A stretch of DNA of 64,000 bases from Mycolicibacterium brisbanense. Its GTDB lineage: Bacteria > Actinomycetota > Actinomycetes > Mycobacteriales > Mycobacteriaceae. The translations under genes were made by a program, and so were the position numbers. The stretch is taken from NCBI RefSeq assembly GCF_001570425.1, contig NZ_BCSX01000045.1, positions 62,001 through 126,000 of the forward strand. The letters are read 5' to 3'. The notes beneath the pieces are model-generated. The model saw only the letters and a list, made by a program, of their open reading frames with translations. It searched no databases and was not told the DNA's origin. Shown piece after piece: positions 1 through 8,633 of this stretch; within the stretch, counting starts at the first letter, position 1; each line of letters opens with the position of its first letter.

Positions 1-966
1 CGTCGCGGGATCGTCGATGACCTCACGGACCTTGCGCTCCCAGAAGAGTCGCGCGGTGTCGTTGGCCTCGATGGTGATCAGCTGATCAGGGAACGCCTTG
101 GAGAACAGCACGCCACCGAGTTCCCAGCGGCGCTCGTAGATCTCCCGACGCTCGTCGTCGGAAACCTCAAGTGCCGACCTGGGATGCGGCTGGTGCGGGG
201 AGCCGCCACCGCTCGCGCGTGACAGCCGCCGCCGCTCGGCGTAGTTCGCCTTCTGCCGGGCGCGAGTGTCGTTGTCGAGCGGCACATTGCCCGCCGGCAC
301 ACTGTAATTCGGGGTCCGCTGGAAGACGTACAGCTGTGCGGCCTGGTCGGCGATGCACGGGATCGCTTGAATGCCAGAGGATCCGGTACCGATGACCCCG
401 ACCCGCTTGCCCGTGAAGTCCACGCCGGCATGCGGCCAGTGGGCGGTGTGGTAAACCTCGCCCGCGAACGAGTTCAGCCCGTCGATCGCCGGGATGTTCG
501 CGTTGGACAGTGGGCCCACCGCCAAGATGCAAAAGCGTGCCGAGACAACGTGGCCGCGGTCCGTGCGGACCTCCCAGCGCAGCATCTGCTCATCGAGCAC
601 CATGTCGGTCACCCTGGCCTCGAACGTGATGTCACGGCGCAGGTCGAACCGGTCGGCCACGTGGTTGAGGTAGCGCAGGATCTCCGGCTGGGTCGCGTAC
701 TTCTCGCTCCAGTCCCACTCCTGCTGCAGCGCCTCGTCGAACGAATACGAATAGTCGACGCTCTCGACGTCGCAACGGGCCCCCGGATAGCGGTTCCAGT
801 ACCACACGCCGCCCACACCGTGGGCCGCCTCGAACACCCGTACCGAAAGCCCCTGACCGCGCAGGCGGTGCAACGCGTAGAGCCCGGCGAACCCGGCGCC
901 GACCACCACGACATCCACCGTGGCCGCAACTTCCGCGTTCTCTGACGATGGTGCTTGGACTGCCAC
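1..966 (-). CDS. Baeyer-Villiger flavin monooxygenase (3' part missing)
   Basis: FAD/NADPH-dependent monooxygenase that would insert oxygen next to a ketone to give an ester or lactone. The N-terminal 322 codons are present and the C-terminus lies beyond the window start. An FAD Rossmann motif GAGFAG lies at residues 23-28, the BVMO fingerprint FxGxxxHxxxWP at 167-178 (FAGEVYHTAHWP), and an NADPH Rossmann motif GTGSSG at 193-198. I start at GTG 966, just upstream of the conserved domain; no ATG precedes the FAD motif in this frame. It is divergent from the SDR at 1205, with 238 bp between them. A BVMO beside SDR, esterase and FadD genes recalls the mymA operon. Substrate unknown. Confidence 0.9.
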   Translation of the reverse strand, partial: MAVQAPSSENAEVAATVDVVVVGAGFAGLYALHRLRGQGLSVRVFEAAHGVGGVWYWNRYPGARCDVESVDYSYSFDEALQQEWDWSEKYATQPEILRYLNHVADRFDLRRDITFEARVTDMVLDEQMLRWEVRTDRGHVVSARFCILAVGPLSNANIPAIDGLNSFAGEVYHTAHWPHAGVDFTGKRVGVIGTGSSGIQAIPCIADQAAQLYVFQRTPNYSVPAGNVPLDNDTRARQKANYAERRRLSRASGGGSPHQPHPRSALEVSDDERREIYERRWELGGVLFSKAFPDQLITIEANDTARLFWERKVREVIDDPAT

Positions 967-1204
967 TATGGTCGCCTTTCGCGTGGTGTTCGGAAATGCC
1001 ACGCTACGAATCGGATCCGTGCGGCCACAGCCGCTGTCTCACTGACCGGCACAACGCCCTCCGCACCGGCCGGATTGTCCGGCACCCGAATTCCCACTGA
1101 GTAGGACTAAACCCCACGCAACGCCCCTCGATGTGATTGCGTCAATGCGCGGGCGGGGCCGGCCAGGACCTCTGCCCAGCCGACGCTGAAAGGAAGTTGC
1201 TGGG

Positions 1205-1981
1205 ATGCAGGCGGTTTCACAGAGCTTGGCGGACGTGGTGGCCATCGTCACCGGCGGCGCACGGGGGCTGGGCGCGTCGTTCGCGCGACACATCGTCGCC
1301 GGTGGCGGCAAGGTCGTCATCGCCGACGTGTTGGACGACGAGGGTGGCCGACTGGCCGGTGACCTCGGGCCCAGCGCGCGCTACGTCCACCTCGACGTGA
1401 CCGATCCGGCGCACTGGGAATCGGCGGTGCAGCTCACCCTTGCCGAATTCGGCACCCTCACCGGTCTCGTCAACAACGCGGGCATCTCGACCGGGCAGTT
1501 CATCGAGCACGAACCGCTCGACCACTTCCGCACCGTGCTCGAGGTCAACCTCGTCGGGGTCTTCAACGGCCTGCAGGCGGTCATCGCACCGATGCGCGCC
1601 GCCGGGGGCGGTTCGATCGTCAACATCTCGTCGGCCGCAGGCCTGATGGGCCTCGCGCTGACGGCCGGCTACGGCGCCTCGAAGTGGGGTGTGCGGGGCC
1701 TGACGAAGATCGCTGCCGTGGAGCTCGGCGGCGACCGTATCCGGGTCAACTCGGTGCACCCCGGCATGACGTACACCCCGATGACCGCGCAGGTCGGCAT
1801 CGTTCAGGGTGAGGGGAATTACCCCAACACCCCGATGGGCCGCGTCGGTGAGGCCGACGAGATCGCCGGCGCGGTCACCTATCTGCTGTCCCCCGCCGCC
1901 TCCTACGTCACCGGCGCGGAGATCGCGGTCGACGGCGGGTGGACCGCGGGCCCCACGGTGAAATATGTGATGGGTCAATGA
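1205..1981 (+). CDS. short-chain dehydrogenase/reductase (classical SDR, NAD-type)
   Basis: 258-residue classical SDR. Cofactor motif TGGARGLG at 16-23, NNAG at 90-93, catalytic Ser142/143, Tyr156 and Lys160 (YGASK). Asp41 at the end of strand beta-2 favours NAD(H). The C-terminal VDGGW is usual for 3-alpha/20-beta-hydroxysteroid dehydrogenase-like members, so it probably interconverts a secondary alcohol and a ketone. The sequence AAAGGAAG upstream of ATG 1205 is a plausible ribosome site. It is followed after 40 bp by a second SDR on the same strand, so the two are probably co-transcribed. It could make the ketone used by the neighbouring monooxygenase; that is inference from context. Confidence 0.88.
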   Translation: MQAVSQSLADVVAIVTGGARGLGASFARHIVAGGGKVVIADVLDDEGGRLAGDLGPSARYVHLDVTDPAHWESAVQLTLAEFGTLTGLVNNAGISTGQFIEHEPLDHFRTVLEVNLVGVFNGLQAVIAPMRAAGGGSIVNISSAAGLMGLALTAGYGASKWGVRGLTKIAAVELGGDRIRVNSVHPGMTYTPMTAQVGIVQGEGNYPNTPMGRVGEADEIAGAVTYLLSPAASYVTGAEIAVDGGWTAGPTVKYVMGQ

Positions 1982-2021
1982 CATCCGACGACCGGGCCAT
2001 CTGCGACAGGAGCAGCACAGC

Positions 2022-2813
2022 ATGAAGCGACTCGAACACCACCGGATCCTGGTGACCGGCGCGGCGTCGGGCATCGGGCAGGCCACCGTCCTGCGCCTGC
2101 TCGACGAAGGCGCGACTGTGGTCGCCGCCGACATCTCCACCGACGGGCTCGTCCACACCGGCGAACTCGCGCAGCAGGCAGGCACCGACTCCCGGTTCAC
2201 CGCCCTGACCATGGACATCGGGGACGAGACCTCGGTCGTCGAGGGGGTCAAAGCCGCGATCGATGCGCTCGCAGGCCTCGATGCGGTGGTCAACGCGGCC
2301 GGCATCCTGCGCGCGGTGCACACCCACGAGATGAGCCTGGCGGCGTGGAATCAGATCATCGCGGTCAACCTGACCGGCACCTTCTTGGTGATCCGCGAGG
2401 CCCTGCCGGCGCTGCTGGCCAATCCGCGCAGCGCGATCGTCAACTTCAGTTCGACCTCCGCGGCGTTCGCCCATCCCTACATGGCGGCGTATGCGGCCAG
2501 CAAGGGCGGAATCCAGTCGATGACACACGCCCTGGCACTGGAGTACGGCAAACAGGGGCTGCGCGCCGTGAGTGTCGCGCCGGGCAGCATCAAGTCCGGA
2601 ATCACCGATGCCACAGCGGGATTCATCCCCTCCGATGCCGACTGGTCACTGTTCGCCAAGCTGTCGCCGATCGTGCCGACGACGCTCACCTCCGGCACCG
2701 CGGCCATGGGCGATCCCAGTGCGGTCGCCGGTGTGATCGCGATGCTGGTGTCCGAGGACGGCGTGTTCATCAGTGGCACCGAGATCCGCATCGACGGTGG
2801 AACCCACGCCTGA
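2022..2813 (+). CDS. short-chain dehydrogenase/reductase
   Basis: 263-residue classical SDR with TGAASGIG near residues 12-19, NAAG at 91-94, Ser143/144, and Tyr157/Lys161 in YAASK. An Asp in AADIS after beta-2 suggests NAD(H). Length and motif spacing are normal. It lies 40 bp downstream of another SDR and ends convergently, 22 bp from the stop of the acyl-CoA-dehydrogenase-like gene on the other strand. Substrate not readable; probably an alcohol or ketone intermediate of the same catabolic pathway. Confidence 0.87.
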   Translation: MKRLEHHRILVTGAASGIGQATVLRLLDEGATVVAADISTDGLVHTGELAQQAGTDSRFTALTMDIGDETSVVEGVKAAIDALAGLDAVVNAAGILRAVHTHEMSLAAWNQIIAVNLTGTFLVIREALPALLANPRSAIVNFSSTSAAFAHPYMAAYAASKGGIQSMTHALALEYGKQGLRAVSVAPGSIKSGITDATAGFIPSDADWSLFAKLSPIVPTTLTSGTAAMGDPSAVAGVIAMLVSEDGVFISGTEIRIDGGTHA

Positions 2814-2835
2814 GCAGGCGGGCGCGTCGGGGCTC

Positions 2836-3903
2836 TCAGCTCATCAGCCCCGACGCGGCAACCACCCCGGCGAGCCCGACATGGGCATCCCGCCAGAACC
2901 TCTGCAGCGGGTGGTCGCGACGCAGGGCGTCGACACTCGACCGCGACACGATGTCGTCGACCGCACGCACGGCACGGCGTGCCGCCGCCACCTGATCGCG
3001 CCGTGCCCGCTTCCGCACACCCGCGTCGATCGGCCCGTCGAGGACAAGGTGGAACGACGAGCTGACAGTGTCGAGCAGCGCCAGCCGCGAAGCCCTGATC
3101 TCCGCGGCAGCCTGCTCGATCGCCACATCGTCGGATCCTTCGTCATGATGAGCCAGCGCACCGTCGGCCATGCCGATCACCGCGGCCGTGATGCCCAGCG
3201 GCGCCACCACGCCGAACGGCAAGTGGTAGATCGGATTACGCGCACCCGCCTGCTCGGCTGCGGTCCCGTCGGCGACGCCGCGCTGCACGCGGTGTGCGGG
3301 CACGAAGACGTCGTCGGCGGCGACGGTCTTGCTGCCTGCGCCCGCCAACCCGACGCCGTTCCAGGAATCCTCGACGATCAGCAGGTCGGCGGCCGGGGCC
3401 AGGACATATACGAGCCCCGCGGCGCCTGCGGTGTCGACCACGCGCGCGCCCAGAACGACCCAGTCACAATGATCGACGCCGGCCACACATTGCCACTCGC
3501 CCGACAGCCGATAGCCGCCTGCGACCGGAAACAGCAACCCTGCAACGGAATACGCCGATGCAATCCAGCTGTCCGGGTCGGCCTCCCACACCTCGTCACG
3601 CGGGCGCCGGTCGGTGGTGGCCACGATCCACGGCGGCACGCCGACCGATCCCGCGACCCAGCCCGCCGAACCGTCCAGGCGGGCGATCTCGAAGACGGCG
3701 TCCGCGAAATCCGCCGGATGCGTTTCGACGCCACCGAACTCCTCGGGCTGCAGCATGTGCATCACCCCGCACCGACGCAGCGCTTCGGCGCAGCGGTCGT
3801 CCAACCGGCCGAGCGCCTCGTTGACGGTTCCGAGCGCCCGCAACACCGCGGCCTGCTCGTCGATGCCGTCCAGAACATCTCTGGTCATGTCAACACCACG
3901 CAT
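2836..3903 (-). CDS. acyl-CoA dehydrogenase-fold flavin monooxygenase, HsaA-like
   Basis: 355 residues of the acyl-CoA dehydrogenase fold, in the branch that holds two-component flavin hydroxylases such as HsaA rather than true dehydrogenases. Typical blocks are EEFGG, DGSAGW, a SGEW...VDHCDW core strand, SWNGVGLAGAGS, and a C-terminal HPLQRFWRD segment. Such enzymes use reduced flavin supplied by a separate reductase to hydroxylate a substrate. ATG 3903 has GGAG six bases upstream; the open frame runs further 5' but that part has no family similarity. It is divergent from the IclR regulator at 4040, which may control it. No flavin reductase partner is seen in the window. Confidence 0.75.
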   Translation of the reverse strand: MRGVDMTRDVLDGIDEQAAVLRALGTVNEALGRLDDRCAEALRRCGVMHMLQPEEFGGVETHPADFADAVFEIARLDGSAGWVAGSVGVPPWIVATTDRRPRDEVWEADPDSWIASAYSVAGLLFPVAGGYRLSGEWQCVAGVDHCDWVVLGARVVDTAGAAGLVYVLAPAADLLIVEDSWNGVGLAGAGSKTVAADDVFVPAHRVQRGVADGTAAEQAGARNPIYHLPFGVVAPLGITAAVIGMADGALAHHDEGSDDVAIEQAAAEIRASRLALLDTVSSSFHLVLDGPIDAGVRKRARRDQVAAARRAVRAVDDIVSRSSVDALRRDHPLQRFWRDAHVGLAGVVAASGLMS

Positions 3904-4039
3904 CCACAACTCCCTTGTCGCCCGCATTGCGCGCTGTCGACCATCGTGGGGGATGTGGTCGAGGGGTTGCGCCGCAATCTCACTGAATGGGATCGTGGTG
4001 GGCCGAGGGTCCGACGTCCACGCAGAAGGGACGGCGCAG

Positions 4040-4948
4040 ATGCCGAGTTGCACAAGCCGTGAACCGGCCCAGCCGCGGCCCGACCAGCGCGACCGCGTAC
4101 GCGAGGAGCACCAAAATAGCAACGCGGTGTCGATGGTGGATCGAGTCGCGCTGATCCTCAACACATTCGACGAACCGGGCAAGCACCTGCGGCTGGATCA
4201 GATCGCCGGCCGCACCGAGCTGCCGCGCTCGTCGGTGCACCGCATTCTCAAACAGCTGCACAAGGCCGGCCTGCTGCAGCACCGCCGCGACGGCTACGCG
4301 CTGGCCGCCTCACCGCTGCCCGTGACCCGGATGGTCGACCACTCCCGACTACGTGGCGTGGCATCACCGACCCTGTCGCGGCTGCACGCCGACACGGGCC
4401 TCGTGGTGCACCTCGGGGTGCTCTTCGGCGGCGACGTGGTGTACCTCGACAAGGTCGCAGGGCGCAACAGCGCCGTCGTGCCGACCCGCGTCGCCGGACA
4501 CACCCCGGCGCATGCCAGCGCACTGGGCAAGACCATGCTGGCGCAGCTTCCCGCCGAGGACGTCGACGCCATCGTCGGGCAGCGGCTCGTGCGGTGCACC
4601 CGGGCCACCATCGGTGACCTGCCCACCCTGCACCGCGAACTGGCCCGCATCCGCTCGCGCCACGGCCTGGCCTACGACAACGAGGAACTCGCCATCGGCC
4701 TGACAAGCGTGGCGGCGCCGCTGCGCTCGGTCGACGGCGAGGTGGCCGGCCTGTCGCTGAGCGGCACGGTTCCCCTGCACCGATTGCAGCGCACGGCCCC
4801 GTTCGTCATCCGCGCCGCGCGTCACATCTCCCAGCAGCTCGGCGCCGACCTCGACGCGAAGCCGGCACCGTCGAGTGCCCCGGCCCTGGCCACCGACAAC
4901 CTGCTGTCCCGGGTGCTGCGGACCATCACCTCCGACGCCTGGGTCTGA
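4040..4948 (+). CDS. IclR family transcriptional regulator
   Basis: About 302 residues. The N-terminal winged helix-turn-helix (roughly 50-105, with ...RLDQIAGRTELPRSS and ...HRILKQL) is followed by an IclR effector domain with a characteristic AHASALGK block. IclR proteins bind small aromatic or acid effectors and usually control adjacent catabolic genes. Here HsaA-like genes flank it on both sides (2836-3903 and 4962-6059, both minus strand), so it is the obvious candidate regulator of this cluster. ATG 4040 has AAGGGA nine bases upstream; ATG 4132 directly before the HTH is an alternative start. Confidence 0.88.
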   Translation: MPSCTSREPAQPRPDQRDRVREEHQNSNAVSMVDRVALILNTFDEPGKHLRLDQIAGRTELPRSSVHRILKQLHKAGLLQHRRDGYALAASPLPVTRMVDHSRLRGVASPTLSRLHADTGLVVHLGVLFGGDVVYLDKVAGRNSAVVPTRVAGHTPAHASALGKTMLAQLPAEDVDAIVGQRLVRCTRATIGDLPTLHRELARIRSRHGLAYDNEELAIGLTSVAAPLRSVDGEVAGLSLSGTVPLHRLQRTAPFVIRAARHISQQLGADLDAKPAPSSAPALATDNLLSRVLRTITSDAWV

Positions 4949-4961
4949 CGACGCACGGATC

Positions 4962-6059
4962 TCACCAGAGAATGTCGTCGACCTCCATGCCGAATGAGTA
5001 GCGCCCGACAAGGGCAAGCACCTGCTCGACATTGCTCGCGACATGGGTGCGCGCGGTCTGCACATCCCGCCAGATCCGTTCCACCACAGCGTCATCGGCG
5101 GCGTGGCCGGTTGCGTGCCGCATGAACGTCCGGATGGCGTCATAGGCACGGTCCGTCGCCAGCACCTGGTCGCGCCGCGAGCGCAACACCAGGCCGGTGT
5201 CCGGGGCTGCGTCGGCGCGGGCACAGTCCATCAGAGCGCGGATGTTGCCGTCGATCTGCCGCATCGACAGCTCGACGTCGGAGCTCGCCATCGCGACCGG
5301 ACTCAGCGGCGAGGAAGCATCCGGCCGCAGCGCTGCCAGCACCCGGTCGGCCGCTCCGATCAACGGCACTGTGCCGGTGTGGATGTACATCGTCGGCTGC
5401 GGCAGCCGGTACAGCGGCCCCGGAACCACCCGCTGCTCACCGCTGACCCACCCGAAGGTGCGGTAGCGCGGCACCGGTGCCCCCGACACGACGACATCGT
5501 GCGCGCCGATGCCCCGCAAACCCACGCTGTTCCAGCTTGATTCGACGGTGTAGTCCTCGTGGGGCACCAACGCCACCACGAAATCCTGGGCGGCCCCGTC
5601 GTCACCGACGAGAACGGCCGCGGCCATCAACCACGACGCGTGCCCGATGCCGGTACATCGACTCCATCGGCCCGACAGCCGGAACCCGTCACCGGCCCGT
5701 TCCAGCCGTCCGGTGGGGGCGTACGACTCACAGACCAGCGTGTTCGGGTCGGCACCCCAGACGTCTTCCTGTGCCTGCTCGTCGAAGAGCGACAGATGCC
5801 AGGTGTTGACCCCGAGCCAGCCCGCCATCCACCCGGTGGACATACAGGCCGCCGACAGCTCCCGGACCACCGTCAGATACTCGACCGGGTCGGCTTCGAG
5901 CCCACCGAAGGCCTTGGGGCGCAGCATGGCGAAGAATCCGGCATCGTGCAGACGCGCGATCACCGACGCGTCGACCGCACCGCTGCGGTCCACGTCCGAC
6001 GCGGCGCCCTCGATCATCGGCAGCAACCGACCGACCGCGCTGCGCACGCTCTGTGTCAT
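4962..6059 (-). CDS. acyl-CoA dehydrogenase-fold flavin monooxygenase, HsaA-like (second paralogue)
   Basis: 365 residues, a diverged paralogue of the gene at 2836-3903. It shares PKAFGG, ACMSTGWMAG, SGRWSRCTGIGHASW, SWNSVGLRGIGAHDV and a C-terminal ERIWRDVQTARTH block at matching positions. The active-site base position of true acyl-CoA dehydrogenases is not recognisable, which supports an oxygenase or hydroxylase role. ATG 6059 is the first start. It ends convergently, 13 bp after the IclR stop, and is divergent from the third paralogue at 6143, with an 83-bp shared promoter region. Substrate unknown. Confidence 0.75.
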   Translation of the reverse strand: MTQSVRSAVGRLLPMIEGAASDVDRSGAVDASVIARLHDAGFFAMLRPKAFGGLEADPVEYLTVVRELSAACMSTGWMAGWLGVNTWHLSLFDEQAQEDVWGADPNTLVCESYAPTGRLERAGDGFRLSGRWSRCTGIGHASWLMAAAVLVGDDGAAQDFVVALVPHEDYTVESSWNSVGLRGIGAHDVVVSGAPVPRYRTFGWVSGEQRVVPGPLYRLPQPTMYIHTGTVPLIGAADRVLAALRPDASSPLSPVAMASSDVELSMRQIDGNIRALMDCARADAAPDTGLVLRSRRDQVLATDRAYDAIRTFMRHATGHAADDAVVERIWRDVQTARTHVASNVEQVLALVGRYSFGMEVDDILW

Positions 6060-6142
6060 CGCCTACCGCCTATCCCGCCTGCGCGGTGTCTCCGGTGTGT
6101 CACCATCGTGGATACCATTCGTCACCCCGCCCAGGAGGTCAT

Positions 6143-7099
6143 ATGGCCCAGCCGCCCGGTGAATCAATTGCCGTGCTGGGCGATTCGTCCACGACGCGGC
6201 TGCTGCAGCCGGCCGGCCACGGCGGTCGGGCGGTCCCTGTCACCGAATTCGTCTCGGCGGTATCCGAACTCGCCCGGCGCGACGGGTCCGCGGGTTGGCT
6301 CACGGCCATCCTCAACGCCGCCGCCAACCAGGTGGCCGCCATCGGCGCGGGTGCCGCAGACCGGGTCTGGGGTCGTGACCAGGGCGCGCTGGTGACCATC
6401 GCCACGCGCGCCGAGGGCCGATTGACACAGCAGGGCCCCAACTTTCGGCTCGCCGGGCGGTGGGACACGGTCACCGGCGCCGCATTCGCAGACTGGCTGC
6501 TGCTGCGCGCCGATCTCGACGGCACTGCCCGCTGGGTGCTGCTGCCGCGCGATGCCGCAGAGCTGGTAGCCCGCAACGACATCGTCGGCCTGCGCACCAC
6601 CGGCATCTGCGACGTGACAGTGGCCGATACCGTCGTCGACGGGTCGGCCGTGTACCTGCATGCCGACGAAAACCAGTGTGCGGATGCCGAATTCGACGTC
6701 GTCGCGGCGGCCGTGACCGGCGCCGCGGCCGCGGCGGCGGTCCTCGGTGCCGCCGCCGGTATCTGGCAGGCACACGTCGACCAGGTACGCGAGCGGCTGG
6801 CCACCTCGTACGGCAGCGAGGACACCGCCGAACGCACGGCATCGGCCGTCGCGGTGGCCGAAACCGCGTCGGCGATCGACGCCGCCACGTTACAACTCGA
6901 GGAATCACTGCGCTCCCAAACCGCAGCAGCGGCACGGGCACAACTGCAAGCCGTCGCCCGGGCCCGCGACGCCGCCGACCGGCTCCTGGCCAGCGGCAAC
7001 CGCCACGCGCTGGACGCCACCGACCCGGTCACCAGGCTGTGGCTGGACGTGTCAGCCGGATACCGCCTGGCGGTGCACATCCTCGACAGGGCCGGCTGA
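6143..7099 (+). CDS. shortened acyl-CoA dehydrogenase-like flavoprotein (third paralogue)
   Basis: 318 residues. It starts at ATG 6143 with a very good AGGAGG site seven bases upstream. The conserved blocks start late: the N-terminal helical domain before ARRDGSAGWL is about 50 residues shorter than in its two neighbours. The middle (LAGRWDTVTGAAFADW, DIVGLRTTGI) and the end (DPVTRLWLDVSAGYRLAVHIL) are kept, but the C-terminal half is unusually Ala-rich. It may be an accessory or degenerate subunit, or an enzyme with a reduced N-terminal domain. It converges on the WS/DGAT gene, overlapping it by 48 bp. Confidence 0.7.
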   Translation: MAQPPGESIAVLGDSSTTRLLQPAGHGGRAVPVTEFVSAVSELARRDGSAGWLTAILNAAANQVAAIGAGAADRVWGRDQGALVTIATRAEGRLTQQGPNFRLAGRWDTVTGAAFADWLLLRADLDGTARWVLLPRDAAELVARNDIVGLRTTGICDVTVADTVVDGSAVYLHADENQCADAEFDVVAAAVTGAAAAAAVLGAAAGIWQAHVDQVRERLATSYGSEDTAERTASAVAVAETASAIDAATLQLEESLRSQTAAAARAQLQAVARARDAADRLLASGNRHALDATDPVTRLWLDVSAGYRLAVHILDRAG

Positions 7100-8485
7100 G
7101 CCGGCCCGCCCGGACAACTCGGCGAGCACAGCCGGCAGCCGGTCGGCGATGCGGTACGGGGCCGGGACATGATCCCCGCAGGTCAGCACAGAGATCGTCA
7201 TGTCATCCCGATAGCTCCACCCGGTGAAGTTGAGGCCCATCGGGAACACCACCGGCCCGGACGAGATGAGCTGCTCGATGGGGGCACCGCCGAAATACAG
7301 GGTCTGCTGGGGCCCGCGCATGTTCGACGCGATCAGACTGAACATCGGACGCTGTTTGATCCGGGCGCCCAGGATCGGCAGCACCCGCGAATACAGCCAG
7401 AACAACGGCCAGTACTCCATCCAGTCGTGCTGCAGCCACGCATCGCGCTCACCCTGGACCTCACGAGCCGTCCGGGTGGCCGCCGCGACAGCCTCCAGAC
7501 GGGCCACGGGATCGGCGATGTGGGTCGCGAGATCGACGTTCCACCGGGCGACCTGATTGCCCCACTGCGCATCGCTGCCGGCCGGCCGCATCGACACTGG
7601 CACAACGGCAGTCAGCGGGTCATCGCTGAGCTGGCCGCGCTCCTGCAGGTAACCGCGCAGTGCTCCCCCGCACATCGTGAGGAACACATCGTTGACTGTG
7701 ACGCCGAAGGCCTTGGCGACCCGTTTGATCTCAACGGCGTCGCAACAGCGGTAGGCGAACCGGCGGCGGGCCGACAACGGCTCGTTGAAGGTCATCGCGG
7801 GCGCCGTGAACGCCTCGGCATAGCCGGGCTTTCCGGCCTTCTGCCGCCGTCGGATGACGCCGGTGACCCTGGCCGTGCGCGTGATGATGCGCGGGAACCG
7901 GCTGAGCGCGGCGATTTGGTGCCGCACCACCAACGGCCACCACACCACGGCGGCCGGCCGCTTCTCGTCGGGCAGCGCAATCCTGCGCGGTCGCGGGAGC
8001 GGCAACTCGGGGTCGGTGCTGTAGAGCATTTCCAGCAGGCGCAGCGAGGCGCTGCCATCGGCGACCGCGTGATGGATCTTGAGTACCAGCGCGATCCGGC
8101 CGTCGGCCAGGCCGTCGACGTACCACAGCTGCCAGGCAGGCCGGTCGCGGTCGAGCGCGACCTCGAAGATGTCGCCGATGGTGGCCGCGAGTTCCTCGGC
8201 GCCGCCGGGGGCAGGCGCGGTGGTCCGCTGGACGTGATGGTCGAGATCGATCTGCGGCCGGGACACCCACCACGGGCGCCCGAAACCGACGCGCGGCGAC
8301 AGCAACTGCCATTGCAGCGGCTCGACGCGATCCACCCACCCTTGGACCACACTCTTGAGCCGATCGAAGCTGAGCGGTTCGGAAATCCGGGCAGGGTCGA
8401 GCACGACCGCCTTGATGGTGTGCTGCGGTTGCACCGCGCTCTCCCATGCCAGGAAGCTGTTGTCCTCACCCTTCAAACGGCGCAT
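7052..8485 (-). CDS. wax ester synthase / diacylglycerol acyltransferase (WS/DGAT)
   Basis: 477 residues. The catalytic HHxxxDG motif is at 138-144 (HHAVADG), in the condensation-type acyltransferase fold; the C-terminal WS_DGAT_C part carries SNMRGP and PMGLNFTGWSY. The enzyme transfers fatty acyl groups from CoA to long-chain alcohols or diacylglycerol for storage lipid. I start at ATG 8485 (MRRLKGEDNSF), where the family's conserved N-terminus begins; upstream codons show no similarity. It is divergent from the acyl-CoA synthetase at 8634. A WS/DGAT beside an acyl-CoA synthetase and a LipO/LipR-type esterase matches the Rv1425-lipO-fadD12 neighbourhood. Confidence 0.9.
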   Translation of the reverse strand: MRRLKGEDNSFLAWESAVQPQHTIKAVVLDPARISEPLSFDRLKSVVQGWVDRVEPLQWQLLSPRVGFGRPWWVSRPQIDLDHHVQRTTAPAPGGAEELAATIGDIFEVALDRDRPAWQLWYVDGLADGRIALVLKIHHAVADGSASLRLLEMLYSTDPELPLPRPRRIALPDEKRPAAVVWWPLVVRHQIAALSRFPRIITRTARVTGVIRRRQKAGKPGYAEAFTAPAMTFNEPLSARRRFAYRCCDAVEIKRVAKAFGVTVNDVFLTMCGGALRGYLQERGQLSDDPLTAVVPVSMRPAGSDAQWGNQVARWNVDLATHIADPVARLEAVAAATRTAREVQGERDAWLQHDWMEYWPLFWLYSRVLPILGARIKQRPMFSLIASNMRGPQQTLYFGGAPIEQLISSGPVVFPMGLNFTGWSYRDDMTISVLTCGDHVPAPYRIADRLPAVLAELSGRAGSAGPVEDVHRQAVSG

Positions 8486-8633
8486 GTTCACCTCGCGTGT
8501 CCGGCCGCCGAACCCGGCGGCGCATGTGGCTGTGGTCACTCTTCTCCATTTGTGTGTCCGGCGAGACAACCTGTCCCGGCCACCGGGATTTGACGATCCA
8601 CCGGCGGTGCGACGAGCCGTACGGTTCCCTGCC

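Noticed and set aside
1217..2323. Long minus-strand open frames opposite the first two SDR genes
   Set aside because: They mirror well-supported SDR coding sequences; their composition is typical of shadow frames in high-GC DNA.
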